Shown here: piece by piece, positions 16,839 through 26,023 of the stretch
Numbering within the stretch: the first letter of the stretch is position 1
How the letters are laid out: every line of letters begins with the position of its first letter
Source: Castellaniella sp049651205
Lineage (GTDB): Bacteria > Pseudomonadota > Gammaproteobacteria > Burkholderiales > Burkholderiaceae_B
Assembly: GCF_049651205.1 (NCBI RefSeq)
Contig: NZ_JBASBR010000015.1
Span: 62,001-126,000 of the forward strand
Length of the DNA: 64,000 nucleotides
Direction of reading: 5' to 3'
Translations under genes and position numbers: made by a program
The notes under the pieces: model-generated
The model's input: the letters and a program-made list of their open reading frames with translations, nothing else
The model's database searches: none
Told to the model about the DNA's origin: nothing

Positions 16839-19220
16839 ATGAACATGCGTGTCAATATTCCGCTTGAACTCGACCGTCTGGCTGTTGCCAACGACAGCAT
16901 CCCCCACCCGGTGGTGGGCGAGCCCGCTGCCGGTGCAGCCAGCCCCCACGAATCCGCAGTCCTGCATGTCAGCGGCGAAGCTACTTACACCGACGATATC
17001 CCTGAACTGCGCGGTACGGTCTATGCTGCGCTGGGCCTGTCCGACAAGCCGCATGCCCGCATTACCGGGATGGACCTGGATGCCGTGCGCCAGGCCCCGG
17101 GCGTGCTGGCCGTACTTACCGCCAAGGACATCCCTGGCAAGAACGATTGCGGCCCGGTCATCGAAGATGATCCCATCCTGGCCGATGGCATCGTGCAATA
17201 CGTGGGTCAGCCCATGTTTGCCGTGGTGGCCCGTAGTGTCGACCAGGCCCGCCGCGCTGCGCGCCTGGGCAAGATCACCTACGAGGATCTGCCCTTTTTG
17301 CTGACCCCCAAGCAGGCCAAGGATGCCGGCGTGGGCACCACCGACGAGCTCCGCCTGCTTAAAGGTGATGTGCAAGCGGCGCTGGACAGCGCCCCGGTGC
17401 GCCTGACAGGCACGTTTTCTTGCGGTGGACAAGAACAGTTCTACCTCGAAGGCCAGATTGCCTACGCCATCCCGCGCGAGAAAGACGGCATGCTGGTGTT
17501 GTGCTCTACCCAGCACCCCACCGAGATGCAACATGCTGTCTCTCATGCCCTGAACTGGCAGCGCCATCAGGTCGAAATCGAGTGCCGTCGCCTGGGCGGT
17601 GGCTTTGGCGGTAAAGAGTCCCAGTCGGCCCTATTTGCCTGCGTGGCGTCTGTGTGCGCGGCCAAGCTGCAGCGCCCCGTCAAGCTGCGGGCGGATCGCG
17701 ACGATGACATGATGATCACCGGCAAGCGTCACGGCTTTTATTTTGAGTACGACGTGGGCTTCGATACCGAGGGCCTCATCCAGGGCGTGCGTCTGGATAT
17801 GACCTTGCATTCCGGGTTCTCGGCCGATTTGTCTGAAGCCGTGGCCAGCCGTGCGTTGGCGCACTTTGATAATGCCTACTACATCCCGGCTGCCGACATC
17901 CACACCATGTGCGGCAAGGTCAACACCCAATCAGCCACGGCATTTCGCGGCTTTGGGGCGCCCCAGGGGGCACTGGTCACCGAGGTCCTGATTGATCGCG
18001 TGGCCCGACAGCTGGGCAAGGATCCGCTGGATATCCGCTACCTTAATTTGTACGGCACCGATACGCGCAACACCACGCCGTATGGTGAAGTCGTCGAAGG
18101 CAATTTGCTGTACCCCATCATCAGCGAGCTCGAAGCCAGCTCGGATTACCGGGCGCGCCGCCAGGCCGTGCAGGCGTTCAATGCCAGCAGCCCGGTGCTT
18201 AAAAAAGGCCTGGCGCTTACGCCCGTGAAGTTTGGCATCTCGTTTAATGTGCCGGCCTTCAACCAGGCTGGTGCCTTGGTGCATATTTATCGCGACGGCT
18301 CGGTGCTGCTGAACCATGGCGGCATCGAAATGGGCCAGGGCCTGAACACCAAGGTGGCACAGATTGTGGCCAATACCCTGGGGCTGGATCTCGAATGCGT
18401 GCGGGTCACCGCCACGGACACCTACAAGGTGATCAACACCTCGGCCACCGCAGCCTCCACGGGCTCGGATCTCAATGGCAAGGCGGCCGAAGACGCCGCA
18501 CTGACCCTGCGTACCCGCCTGGCTGATTTTGCAGCCCGCAAGTATGGCGGCAAGGCTGATGATGTTACCTTCGCCTGGCGCCAGGTGAGCGTCAATGGCA
18601 AGACCTTGCCCTTTGCGCAGCTGGTTGAAGAAGCCTACTGGGATCGTGTGCAGCTTTGGTCTGACGGCTTTTACAAGACCCCGGACATCAGTTGGGACAA
18701 GGCCACCAGTCGCGGCAATCCGTTTTACTACTACGCCTTTGGTGCCGCGGTGTCCGAGGTAGTCGTGGATACGCTGACTGGCGAGTGGAAATTGTTGCGG
18801 GCCGATATCCTTCATGATGTGGGTGCTTCCATCAATCCGGCCATCGATATTGGCCAGATCGAAGGCGGCTACATCCAGGGGATGGGCTGGCTGACCACCG
18901 AAGAGCTGGTGTGGCGCGAGGATGGCCGCCTGACCACCCATGCGCCGTCCACCTACAAGATCCCGGCCATCAGCGACTGCCCGCGTGATTTCCGCGTGCG
19001 GTTGTTCAAGGCGCGCAACCACAAGGATTCCGTGCACCACTCCAAGGCGGTGGGCGAGCCCCCGCTGGTGCATGGCGTCAGCGTGTTCAATGCCATCTGC
19101 GAGGCGCTGGCTTCCCTGGGCGACGGCCATGTCTCGCCGGAACTCAGCGCACCCGCCACACCTGAAGCCATTCTCAAGGCGGCCCAGGGACTGCGGCAAC
19201 GCAAGGCCGTGGCGGCCTGA
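16839..19220 (+). CDS. xdhB: Xanthine dehydrogenase molybdopterin-binding subunit
   Basis: Catalytic large subunit carrying the molybdenum cofactor. The 793 residues include GGGFGGKESQ and AFRGFGAPQGA cofactor-binding motifs, NHGGIEMGQGLNTKV, and the C-terminal GEPPLVHG with the base E740, matching the catalytic glutamate of bacterial XdhB. The open frame extends to 16821, but ATG 16839 has GAGGAGG upstream. It is followed by xdhC after 5 bp. Confidence 0.96.
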   Translation: MNMRVNIPLELDRLAVANDSIPHPVVGEPAAGAASPHESAVLHVSGEATYTDDIPELRGTVYAALGLSDKPHARITGMDLDAVRQAPGVLAVLTAKDIPGKNDCGPVIEDDPILADGIVQYVGQPMFAVVARSVDQARRAARLGKITYEDLPFLLTPKQAKDAGVGTTDELRLLKGDVQAALDSAPVRLTGTFSCGGQEQFYLEGQIAYAIPREKDGMLVLCSTQHPTEMQHAVSHALNWQRHQVEIECRRLGGGFGGKESQSALFACVASVCAAKLQRPVKLRADRDDDMMITGKRHGFYFEYDVGFDTEGLIQGVRLDMTLHSGFSADLSEAVASRALAHFDNAYYIPAADIHTMCGKVNTQSATAFRGFGAPQGALVTEVLIDRVARQLGKDPLDIRYLNLYGTDTRNTTPYGEVVEGNLLYPIISELEASSDYRARRQAVQAFNASSPVLKKGLALTPVKFGISFNVPAFNQAGALVHIYRDGSVLLNHGGIEMGQGLNTKVAQIVANTLGLDLECVRVTATDTYKVINTSATAASTGSDLNGKAAEDAALTLRTRLADFAARKYGGKADDVTFAWRQVSVNGKTLPFAQLVEEAYWDRVQLWSDGFYKTPDISWDKATSRGNPFYYYAFGAAVSEVVVDTLTGEWKLLRADILHDVGASINPAIDIGQIEGGYIQGMGWLTTEELVWREDGRLTTHAPSTYKIPAISDCPRDFRVRLFKARNHKDSVHHSKAVGEPPLVHGVSVFNAICEALASLGDGHVSPELSAPATPEAILKAAQGLRQRKAVAA

Positions 19221-19225
19221 CGCAT

Positions 19226-20263
19226 ATGTCGACGACGGCCTGGATCGATCAGGCGCTTTGGTGCCTGAACCGGCAACAGGCGGTGGTGCTGATCACCGTC
19301 GCGGCAGTGCGTGGTTCCGCGCCTCGCGAGGCCGGTGCCAAGATGCTGGTGTCAGCAGGCCATCAGTGGCTGACGATTGGCGGTGGCCAGCTTGAGTGGC
19401 AGGCCACGCATCTGGCCCGGCAACATCTTCAGCACCCCGGCCAGCCGGATCGCTGGGTGCAGGAGATGCCGTTGGCGGCCTCGGCAGGCCAGTGCTGTGG
19501 CGGGCTGGTTACCCTGCTTTTTGAGCAGCTGCAGCCTGGCGACCAGAGCTGGCTGCAGGATTGCCACGATCGTCTGCATCGGCAGGAAGCGTTTGAACGC
19601 GAGGTGGGGGTAGGTGCGCCAGGGGTAGCCGCCTGGGTGCGCCTGCAGGCGCCGGGGGCAGCCTCCAGGCCGGCCAACAGGTTTCAGGCAGCCCGCCTGT
19701 TAAATCCGCAAGATGCCCGCGGCTGTGCGGTGCTTGCAGAGCCGCTTATGCCGGATCCTCTGCAGGTGATGGTGTTTGGCGCCGGACACGTGGGCCAGGC
19801 CCTGGTCAGCATTTTGGGCACTTTGCCGTGCCAGGTTACCTGGGTGGATACGCGCGACGGGATGTTTCCCGACGCCGTGGCGCCCAATGTCACCATCGAA
19901 GCCACCGATACGCCCGAGGCCCTCATCGAATATGCTCCGCCCGGCAGCTGCTTTCTGGTGATGACTCACGATCACGCACTGGATCAGCACCTTTGTGAAG
20001 AGCTGCTCAAACGTGACGACACAGCTTACATTGGCCTTATTGGCTCGGCCACCAAGTGGCATAAGTTTCAACAACGTTTTCGGCTGCGCGGGATTTCGCC
20101 CGACCGCTATGCCCGCATCACCTGTCCCATCGGCGAACCCGGCATCGAAGGCAAGCAGCCGGCTATCATCGCCGTTTCGGTTGCCGCCCAGTTGATGCGT
20201 CTGCGCACGCGCCTCACACAGGCTCCCAGCCTGTCTGGCGTGGATGCTGCCATGGCGCATTGA
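19226..20263 (+). CDS. xdhC: Xanthine dehydrogenase accessory protein (Moco sulfuration/insertion)
   Basis: XdhC binds molybdenum cofactor, helps its sulfuration and inserts it into XdhB. The 345 residues comprise an N-terminal CoxI-type domain (VVLITVAAVRGSAPREAGAK, CCGGLVTLLFEQL) and a C-terminal Rossmann domain beginning at VMVFGAGHVGQALV near residue 182. The C-terminal GLIGSATKWHKFQQR is family-typical. It is in line with xdhAB. The length is at the upper end for the family, from a longer central linker. Confidence 0.93.
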   Translation: MSTTAWIDQALWCLNRQQAVVLITVAAVRGSAPREAGAKMLVSAGHQWLTIGGGQLEWQATHLARQHLQHPGQPDRWVQEMPLAASAGQCCGGLVTLLFEQLQPGDQSWLQDCHDRLHRQEAFEREVGVGAPGVAAWVRLQAPGAASRPANRFQAARLLNPQDARGCAVLAEPLMPDPLQVMVFGAGHVGQALVSILGTLPCQVTWVDTRDGMFPDAVAPNVTIEATDTPEALIEYAPPGSCFLVMTHDHALDQHLCEELLKRDDTAYIGLIGSATKWHKFQQRFRLRGISPDRYARITCPIGEPGIEGKQPAIIAVSVAAQLMRLRTRLTQAPSLSGVDAAMAH

Positions 20264-20319
20264 CACCCCTTTGCACAGGCTTTGCCGCAGGGCAGCCAAT
20301 ACAAAAACCAGGAGACTCC

Positions 20320-21648
20320 ATGACCTCATCGTCAACCATCCCCGCTGTGTCCGAGATTCAGGCCTATCGCGCGCAACTGCTGTATTTTCGCGATACGCCC
20401 AAGGCAGAGGACGAGGCTTGTGAATGGATCCGCGATGGCCTGTTGGTGGTGTGTGATGGCCAGATCCAGCATTGTGGCGAATATGATCAACTGATCAAGG
20501 ATCTGCCACCGGGCATCGCAGTGCACGATTGGCGCGGGCGCCTGATTACTGCCGGTTTCATTGATACACACATCCACTATCCGCAGACCGACATGATTGC
20601 CTCGCCGGCACCCGGCCTGCTGCCTTGGCTGGAAACCTATACGTTTCCTACCGAGCGCCGCTTTGAAAATCCCGAGTATGCGCAGGAGGTGGCGCGGTTT
20701 TTTCTGGATGAGCTGCTGCGCTGTGGCACCACGACGGCACTGGTGTATTGCACGGTTCATCCGGGCTCGGCCCAGGCCTTTTTTGAGGAAAGCCACAGCC
20801 GCAATTTGCGTATGGTGGCCGGTAAGGTGATGATGGACCGCAACTGCCCCGAGTACCTGCGCGACACGGCTGAAACCGGAGCCCGCGACAGCGAAATGCT
20901 GCTGCAACGCTGGCACGGCACCGGGCGCCAGATGTATGCCCTGACGCCGCGCTTTGCCCCTACCTCCAGCCCCGAGCAATTGGGGCGCTGCCGCGAGCTG
21001 GCCCAGCAATACGACGATGTCTTCATCCAGTCGCATGTGTCTGAAAACAAGGATGAAGTGAAATGGGTGATGAGCCTGTTTCCCGGCCATCGCAGCTATC
21101 TGGATATTTACGACCACTTTGGTCTGCTGCGTCCGCGTGCGGTGTACGGCCATTGTGTCTGGCTGGATGACGATGACCGCCGCCGCATGCGTGATGCCGG
21201 CGCGGTGGCGGCACATTGCCCCACTTCCAATCAGTTTCTGGGCAGCGGCCTGTTTGATTTTGCCGCTGCGCGGAATTTCTCCATGCCTGTCACGCTGGCA
21301 ACCGACGTGGGTGGCGGCTCGTCGTTTTCGATGCTGCAAACCATGAACGAAGCCCACAAGGTGGCCCGCCTGTCAGGCCATCACCTGACCGCCCGGCGCA
21401 TGTTCTGGCAGGCCACGCAAGGCGCTGCCAAGCACCTGGGCCTGACGGGCCAGGTGGGCACACTGGAACCCGGTGCTGAAGCCGATTTCATTGTGCTCGA
21501 CCCCCAGGCCACGCCATTGCTGGCACGCCGCACTGCACGCGTGGAATCGCTTGAAGAGCTGCTCTTTGCCCTGGCCATGCTGGGCGATGACCGTGCAATT
21601 GCCGCCACTTATGCAGCCGGACGGGAAGTGCACCGCCGGGCGAGCTGA
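20320..21648 (+). CDS. guaD: Guanine deaminase
   Basis: Zinc-dependent deamination of guanine to xanthine, feeding xanthine dehydrogenase. This 442-residue amidohydrolase has the metal motif FIDTHIHYPQ (H84, H86), HVSEN, YGHCVWLDDDD and the aspartate of LATDVGGGSS. The open frame starts at 20260 inside xdhC, but ATG 20320 has CAGGAGA upstream and gives the usual 440-residue length. It lies 56 bp after xdhC on the same strand, consistent with a xdhABC-guaD operon. Confidence 0.94.
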   Translation: MTSSSTIPAVSEIQAYRAQLLYFRDTPKAEDEACEWIRDGLLVVCDGQIQHCGEYDQLIKDLPPGIAVHDWRGRLITAGFIDTHIHYPQTDMIASPAPGLLPWLETYTFPTERRFENPEYAQEVARFFLDELLRCGTTTALVYCTVHPGSAQAFFEESHSRNLRMVAGKVMMDRNCPEYLRDTAETGARDSEMLLQRWHGTGRQMYALTPRFAPTSSPEQLGRCRELAQQYDDVFIQSHVSENKDEVKWVMSLFPGHRSYLDIYDHFGLLRPRAVYGHCVWLDDDDRRRMRDAGAVAAHCPTSNQFLGSGLFDFAAARNFSMPVTLATDVGGGSSFSMLQTMNEAHKVARLSGHHLTARRMFWQATQGAAKHLGLTGQVGTLEPGAEADFIVLDPQATPLLARRTARVESLEELLFALAMLGDDRAIAATYAAGREVHRRAS

Positions 21649-21718
21649 TCGCGTCACAAGATCAGGTCGATGGGGTGCTCTGTCATCCCCTCGTCACCCG
21701 AACCTGCCATAATCAGGC

Positions 21719-23215
21719 ATGGACAAATACGCTGATGCACTCCGCCCGACCCGGCTGCCGCCACTGGTGCCGTTTTCCAGCTATACCGATGCCGATGCAG
21801 CGGTTGAGCAGCTGATCAAGCTGTACCAACGCAACACCGCGTTTATTCGGGATGCGTTTCGCGAGTACGGTGCCGGCACGCTTGAGCTTGGTCAACGGGT
21901 GCGGGCCTGCTATCCGGCTATCCGGATCCGGATCAATACCTATCCCGAAGTCGACAGCCGCCTGTCGTACGGGCATCTGGTCGAGCCCGGTGTCTATATG
22001 ACTACCGTCACCCGGCCCACGCTGTTTCGCGATTATCTGCGTGAGCAAGTGCGCCTGCTGCTGCGCAACCACAATGTGCCCGTCGAGATCGGTGAGTCCG
22101 ATCTGCCGATCCCGCTGCACTTTGCGTTCCCCGAGGGCGAGTATGCACAGGGTGAGTACTCTGAAGTGCCAGGGCATACGCTGCGCGACCACTTCGATGT
22201 GCCCGACCTTGCAGTCACCGATGATGCCATTGTCAATGGCACCTGGCGCGGGCGGCCCAATCAGCCGCGGCCACTGGCGCCGTTTACCGGACCGCGGGTA
22301 GATTACTCACTGCAGCGCCTGCAGCATTACACAGGCACGTCGCCCACACATTTTCAGGACTTCGTGCTGTTTACCAACTACCAGTTTTACGTGGATGAGT
22401 TTGTAAAATGGGCACGGGCCACCCTGGCCAGCGGCACGGGCGGTTACCAGGCGCTGGTGCAGCCAGGTAACCATATCGTCACCCGCGAAACCGCTACCCA
22501 GGAGGCACCGGCACTGGCGTTTACGCCCCAGATGCCTACCTACCACATCACCCGCGAGGGACACACCGGCATCACCTTGATCAATATCGGTGTGGGGCCG
22601 TCCAACGCCAAAACCATTACCGATCACGTGGCAGTGCTGCGCCCATCGGCCTGGCTGATGCTGGGCCATTGCGCCGGCCTGCGCACCACACAGCGCCTGG
22701 GCGATTACGTGCTGGCCCATGGCTACGTCCGTGAAGACCACGTACTGGATGACGACCTCCCTTTGTGGGTGCCTGTGCCGCCGTTGGCAGAGGTGCAGGT
22801 GGCACTAGAGCAAGCGGTGGCCGAAGTGGCCGGCCTGTCGGGCTGGGAGCTTAAGAAAATCATGCGTACCGGTACGGTGGCCACTATCGACAACCGCAAC
22901 TGGGAGCTTCGCGACCAACAAGAACCTGTGCAGCGCCTCTCGCAGTCGCGGGCTATTGCACTGGATATGGAGTCTGCCACCGTCGCGGCCAATGGGTTTC
23001 GTTTTCGGGTGCCGTACGGCACCCTGCTGTGCGTGTCCGACAAGCCTTTGCATGGTGAGCTTAAACTGCCGGGCATGGCCAGTGCGTTTTACCGCACACA
23101 GGTCAATCAACACCTGCATATTGGCATCCGGGCGCTGGAGCACCTGCGGGAGATGCCGGGTGAGCGCCTGCACTCACGCAAATTGCGCAGCTTCATCGAG
23201 ACTGCATTTAAATAG
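21719..23215 (+). CDS. amn: AMP nucleosidase
   Basis: Splits AMP into adenine and ribose 5-phosphate. The 498 residues match the two-domain Amn layout: an N-terminal regulatory domain (about 1-180, with DSRLSYGHLVEPGVYMTTVTRP) and a C-terminal phosphorylase-fold catalytic domain (about 190-490, with VGPSNAKTITDHVAVLRP and IALDMESATVAANGFRFRVPYG). It is slightly longer than the E. coli enzyme. No strong ribosome-binding site is visible. It lies 70 bp after guaD, which fits purine base supply to the pathway. Confidence 0.93.
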   Translation: MDKYADALRPTRLPPLVPFSSYTDADAAVEQLIKLYQRNTAFIRDAFREYGAGTLELGQRVRACYPAIRIRINTYPEVDSRLSYGHLVEPGVYMTTVTRPTLFRDYLREQVRLLLRNHNVPVEIGESDLPIPLHFAFPEGEYAQGEYSEVPGHTLRDHFDVPDLAVTDDAIVNGTWRGRPNQPRPLAPFTGPRVDYSLQRLQHYTGTSPTHFQDFVLFTNYQFYVDEFVKWARATLASGTGGYQALVQPGNHIVTRETATQEAPALAFTPQMPTYHITREGHTGITLINIGVGPSNAKTITDHVAVLRPSAWLMLGHCAGLRTTQRLGDYVLAHGYVREDHVLDDDLPLWVPVPPLAEVQVALEQAVAEVAGLSGWELKKIMRTGTVATIDNRNWELRDQQEPVQRLSQSRAIALDMESATVAANGFRFRVPYGTLLCVSDKPLHGELKLPGMASAFYRTQVNQHLHIGIRALEHLREMPGERLHSRKLRSFIETAFK

Positions 23216-23302
23216 ACCTGGGTTTGGCAAGGGGGTGTCCGGGCAGCCACCTTGTCCTGTCTCGCTTTCAGGCCTGAGCCTTCATTTTTCAGAGATTGTT
23301 CA

Positions 23303-23851
23303 ATGGCATTGCGCGCCACTGTTTTCAAAGCCGATCTTCACGTTGCCGACAACGACCGTGGCTATTACGCCAGCCACGCGCTTACCGTGGCCAGACATCC
23401 CTCGGAAACCGACGAACGCCTGATGGTGCGTTTGCTGGCGTATGCGCTGTGGGTTCAGGCAGATGAGCGCCTGGTGTTTACGCGGGGATTAAGCGACACG
23501 GATGAGCCGGCGCTCTGGCAGCTGGATCTCACGGGTGCCGTCGAGCAGTGGATCGAAGTGGGCCTGCCAGATGAACGCCGTCTGCTAAAAGCCTGTGGAC
23601 GCGCCGGGCAGGTGATGGTGCTGGCCTATGGGCGCGGGGTAGACCTTTGGTGGGCGGGTGTGCGCAACAAGGTGGCCCGGGCTGCCAATTTGCAGGTGTA
23701 CTGCCTGGATGCTGACGCCAGCAGGGCTTTGGGCGAGCTGGCTCAGCGCAATATGAGTCTGAGCATCAATGTGACGGATCGCAATGCCTGGGTGTCTTGT
23801 GATCGGGGCGATGTGAGCCTGGATGTGCGCCGCCTGCATCCTGCAGATTAA
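23303..23851 (+). CDS. yaeQ: YaeQ family protein
   Basis: A 182-residue conserved cytoplasmic protein of the YaeQ family, whose fold resembles PD-(D/E)XK nucleases. Opening ALRATVFKADLHVADNDRGYY, then RHPSETDERLMVRLLAYAL and DLWWAGVRNKVARAANLQVY, are characteristic. Function is not established. Start moved from 23252 to the ATG at 23303 to match family N termini. Its last 4 bp overlap the convergent TSUP gene. Confidence 0.9.
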   Translation: MALRATVFKADLHVADNDRGYYASHALTVARHPSETDERLMVRLLAYALWVQADERLVFTRGLSDTDEPALWQLDLTGAVEQWIEVGLPDERRLLKACGRAGQVMVLAYGRGVDLWWAGVRNKVARAANLQVYCLDADASRALGELAQRNMSLSINVTDRNAWVSCDRGDVSLDVRRLHPAD

Positions 23852-24600
23852 TCAAAAAAAATCATTTTCAGCGATACGGCAACCGCCATCAGCACCATCA
23901 AGACACGGATGAGCTGATGGCCTCGTGTCACCACCAGCCGCGCACCGATCGTGCCACCGATCCATTGGCCCACCAGCAAGGGCAGGCCATAGGCCCACCA
24001 GATATTGCCGTGCAAGGCATAAAAGATGACCGCCGACAGATTACTGCACAGATTGAGCAGCTTGGCATGAGCCGTGGCTTTGACCAGGTTCATGCCAAGC
24101 AGCGTCACCAGTGAAATGGCAAGAAAGGTGCCCGACCCGGGGCCAAAAAAACCGTCGTAAAAGCCGATCAGCGGTGCGATGCAAAGCGCGTACATACCCG
24201 TGGTGATGCGTTGGGTGCGATCTTGTGCCCCTACCTTGGGCGACAGCAAGAAATAGACGGCAAAGCCGATCAGCAGCACAGGGATGACTTGCTTGAGCAC
24301 ATTGCTGTCGATGCGGGTAAGCGCAATGCCCCCCACCAGCGATCCGAGAAGCGTACCCAGCATCATCCAGCGGCTGCGCTTGAGATCGAGCTGACGGATG
24401 CGTAAAAAATGAATAGTGGCTGCGGCCGAACAGGCAAACCCGCCAATCTTGTTGGTGGCGATGGCCGCCCCTGGAGGCATCCCCACGGCCAGCAGGGCGG
24501 GAATGGTGATCAGGCCGCCGCCCCCGGCAATGGCATCAATGGTGCCGGCCATCATGGCAACAAAAAACAGCAGTACGACAATGTCGAAAGAGATTTCCAT
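23848..24600 (-). CDS. TSUP (TauE/SafE) family membrane permease
   Basis: A 250-residue inner-membrane protein of the YfcA-like TSUP family, with about eight helices in two repeats. The typical glycine-rich AGTIDAIAGGGGLITIPALL lies near residues 18-37 and the repeated GFYDGFFGPGSGTFLAISLV near 146-165. Members export sulfite, sulfonates or organic acids; the substrate here is unknown. It is separated from the TRAP binding-protein gene upstream by a terminator-like hairpin, so it may have its own promoter or depend on readthrough. Confidence 0.88.
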   Translation of the reverse strand: MEISFDIVVLLFFVAMMAGTIDAIAGGGGLITIPALLAVGMPPGAAIATNKIGGFACSAAATIHFLRIRQLDLKRSRWMMLGTLLGSLVGGIALTRIDSNVLKQVIPVLLIGFAVYFLLSPKVGAQDRTQRITTGMYALCIAPLIGFYDGFFGPGSGTFLAISLVTLLGMNLVKATAHAKLLNLCSNLSAVIFYALHGNIWWAYGLPLLVGQWIGGTIGARLVVTRGHQLIRVLMVLMAVAVSLKMIFFD

Positions 24601-24629
24601 GGTGGCCGGGGAGGCTGAATAAAATGCAG

Positions 24630-24653
24630 ACAGCCAGTCGGGAGACTGGCTGT
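24630..24653 (-). terminator. Terminator-like hairpin after TRAP binding protein 1
   Basis: A perfect 10-bp stem (ACAGCCAGTC / GACTGGCTGT) with a 4-nt loop lies 35 bp past the dctP stop. Reading on the minus strand it is followed within a few bases by a short T-rich stretch (TTTTATT). It probably ends the dctP message before the TSUP gene. Confidence 0.65.
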
Positions 24654-24687
24654 TCAGAGACGCAAACGTCTGGTGGACGTTGCTATC

Positions 24688-25713
24688 TTAACGCTTGGCG
24701 ATATCTTCCTGGGCTTGCTTCACCAGATCGGCGCCAATCTCCTTGGACCATTTGTCGAACACGGGTTTGGTGACTTTTGCAAATGCATCGATTTGCTCTG
24801 GCGACAGGACGGTAACCGTGACGTTATGGCTTTCGATCTCCTTGAGCAGCGAGTTATCGGTGTTGGTGACACCCTTGCGTGCGATCACGATCTCTTTTTT
24901 GCCGGCTTCGATGGCCGCCTCACGCACGATCTTTTGATCGGCAGGAGACCAGGTGTTCCAGACGTCTTTGTTGACCACAAAGATCAGCGGATCGGCGACG
25001 TAGTTCCAGAGGCTGAGGTATTTTTGGCCGACATCGTACAGCTTGGCGCCGGCGTAGATGGACAGCGGGTTTTCCTGGCCGTCTACAGCGCCACTGGCTA
25101 GCGCGGGTTGTGCGTCTGCCCAGCTCATTTGGGTGGGGTTGGCGCCCAGCGCGGTGAATGTATCGATGTACAGCGGCGAACCGACAACGCGCAGTTTCAT
25201 GCCCTTGATGTCTTCGGGTGCCTTGACTTCACGAACCGAGTTGGACAACTGCCGGTAACCGTTTTCGCCCCAGGCCAGGGGTACCACGCCCTTTTTGCTA
25301 AGGGTGTCGAAAATCTGCTCACCCACCTTGCCCTGGGTGAGAGCGTCGATGGCTGGGTAATCGGGCATCAGGAAAGGCAGCGAAAAAAGATTGAGTTCTT
25401 TGACCTGCGGTGACCAGTTGATGGTGGAACCAATGGCCATGTCGATCACGCCCTGGCGGATGGCGGTGAACTCGCGGGTTTGGTCGCCCTGCACCAGGGA
25501 GGTGCCCGGGTAGACTTTGATGTTGATGCGCCCGTTGGTGCGCTCGCGCACCAGATCAGACCAGATCACCGCCCCCTGACCCCAGGGGAAATTGGTGCCC
25601 ACCACGATGGACAGCTTGTATTCTGATTTGTAGTCGGCCGCCTGGGCCGGCAGCGTCGTGGCCAGGGCCGTGACGGCCAGGGCTGCGGCGCCGATGAGTC
25701 GTGTGAAATGCAT
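24688..25713 (-). CDS. dctP: TRAP transporter substrate-binding protein DctP (system 1)
   Basis: A 341-residue periplasmic binding protein of the DctP family. Signal peptide residues 1-25 (cleavage after PAQA). Family motifs include FPWGQGAVIW near the mature N terminus, the IKGMKLRV region and GAVDGQENPLSIYAGAKLY. The open frame reaches 25758, but ATG 25713 behind AGGAGAGGAG begins the signal peptide. It is encoded last, 310 bp after dctM, instead of first as is common. Ligand unknown, probably an organic acid; the conserved arginine region (KLRVVG) suits carboxylates. Confidence 0.92.
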   Translation of the reverse strand: MHFTRLIGAAALAVTALATTLPAQAADYKSEYKLSIVVGTNFPWGQGAVIWSDLVRERTNGRINIKVYPGTSLVQGDQTREFTAIRQGVIDMAIGSTINWSPQVKELNLFSLPFLMPDYPAIDALTQGKVGEQIFDTLSKKGVVPLAWGENGYRQLSNSVREVKAPEDIKGMKLRVVGSPLYIDTFTALGANPTQMSWADAQPALASGAVDGQENPLSIYAGAKLYDVGQKYLSLWNYVADPLIFVVNKDVWNTWSPADQKIVREAAIEAGKKEIVIARKGVTNTDNSLLKEIESHNVTVTVLSPEQIDAFAKVTKPVFDKWSKEIGADLVKQAQEDIAKR

Positions 25714-25809
25714 GGTGTAGTCTCCTCTCCTGAAAAATCCGCAGTCCTCCCGGACCACGTGTGAAATTTGTATCCCTGATTGATGCTCTCGTCAGCGCGA
25801 AGCGGCTCC

Positions 25810-25862
25810 CGCCCCTCTTTTCGTCCGCCACAACTTGGGTCCACGCCGCCCCTCTTTTCGTC
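25810..25862. repeat. Direct repeat, two 16-bp copies 37 bp apart
   Basis: The sequence CGCCCCTCTTTTCGTC occurs at 25810-25825 and again at 25847-25862. Both copies lie beside the inverted repeat in the same spacer, on its dctP-proximal side. Confidence 0.75.
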
Positions 25863-25867
25863 AGCCT

Positions 25868-25964
25868 GGACATGTGGGGTGTTGCAAGCACTGTTGGAGC
25901 ACACTCGTCCATCCGCGGCGCAGCCGCAAAATTGCGACCTGTGCTTGCAACCCCCCACATGTCC
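25868..25964. repeat. Long inverted repeat (24-bp arms, 49-bp loop)
   Basis: Arms 25868-25891 and 25941-25964 are complementary at 23 of 24 positions. The loop contains a further GCGGC-type small hairpin. No obvious target duplication flanks it and no U-tract follows it on either strand. It may be a miniature mobile element remnant or an extragenic palindrome that shapes dctM/dctP expression. Confidence 0.75.
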
Positions 25965-26023
25965 GGGCGAGGTCTGTGAAAATGACCCTCACAACAGCCT
26001 TCCCCGCGAGATCCAGCAAATAA

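Larger units (their letters stand above)
25714..26023. other. 310-bp spacer between dctM and dctP of TRAP system 1
   Basis: No credible gene lies here. The stretch holds a 24-bp inverted repeat (25868-25891 / 25941-25964), a 16-bp direct repeat (25810-25825 and 25847-25862) and, next to dctP, an A+T-richer segment that may hold its own promoter. The overlapping frames of 130 codons or so on both strands have no recognisable protein features. Confidence 0.6.

Noticed and set aside
17931..19199. A 422-codon minus-strand frame inside xdhB
   Set aside because: Antisense shadow of the conserved XdhB catalytic domain; no ribosome-binding site or family resemblance.
25556..25960. Short frames of about 130 codons over the inverted repeat before dctP
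   Set aside because: They overlap the repeat and the dctP signal sequence in other frames and encode no recognisable protein.
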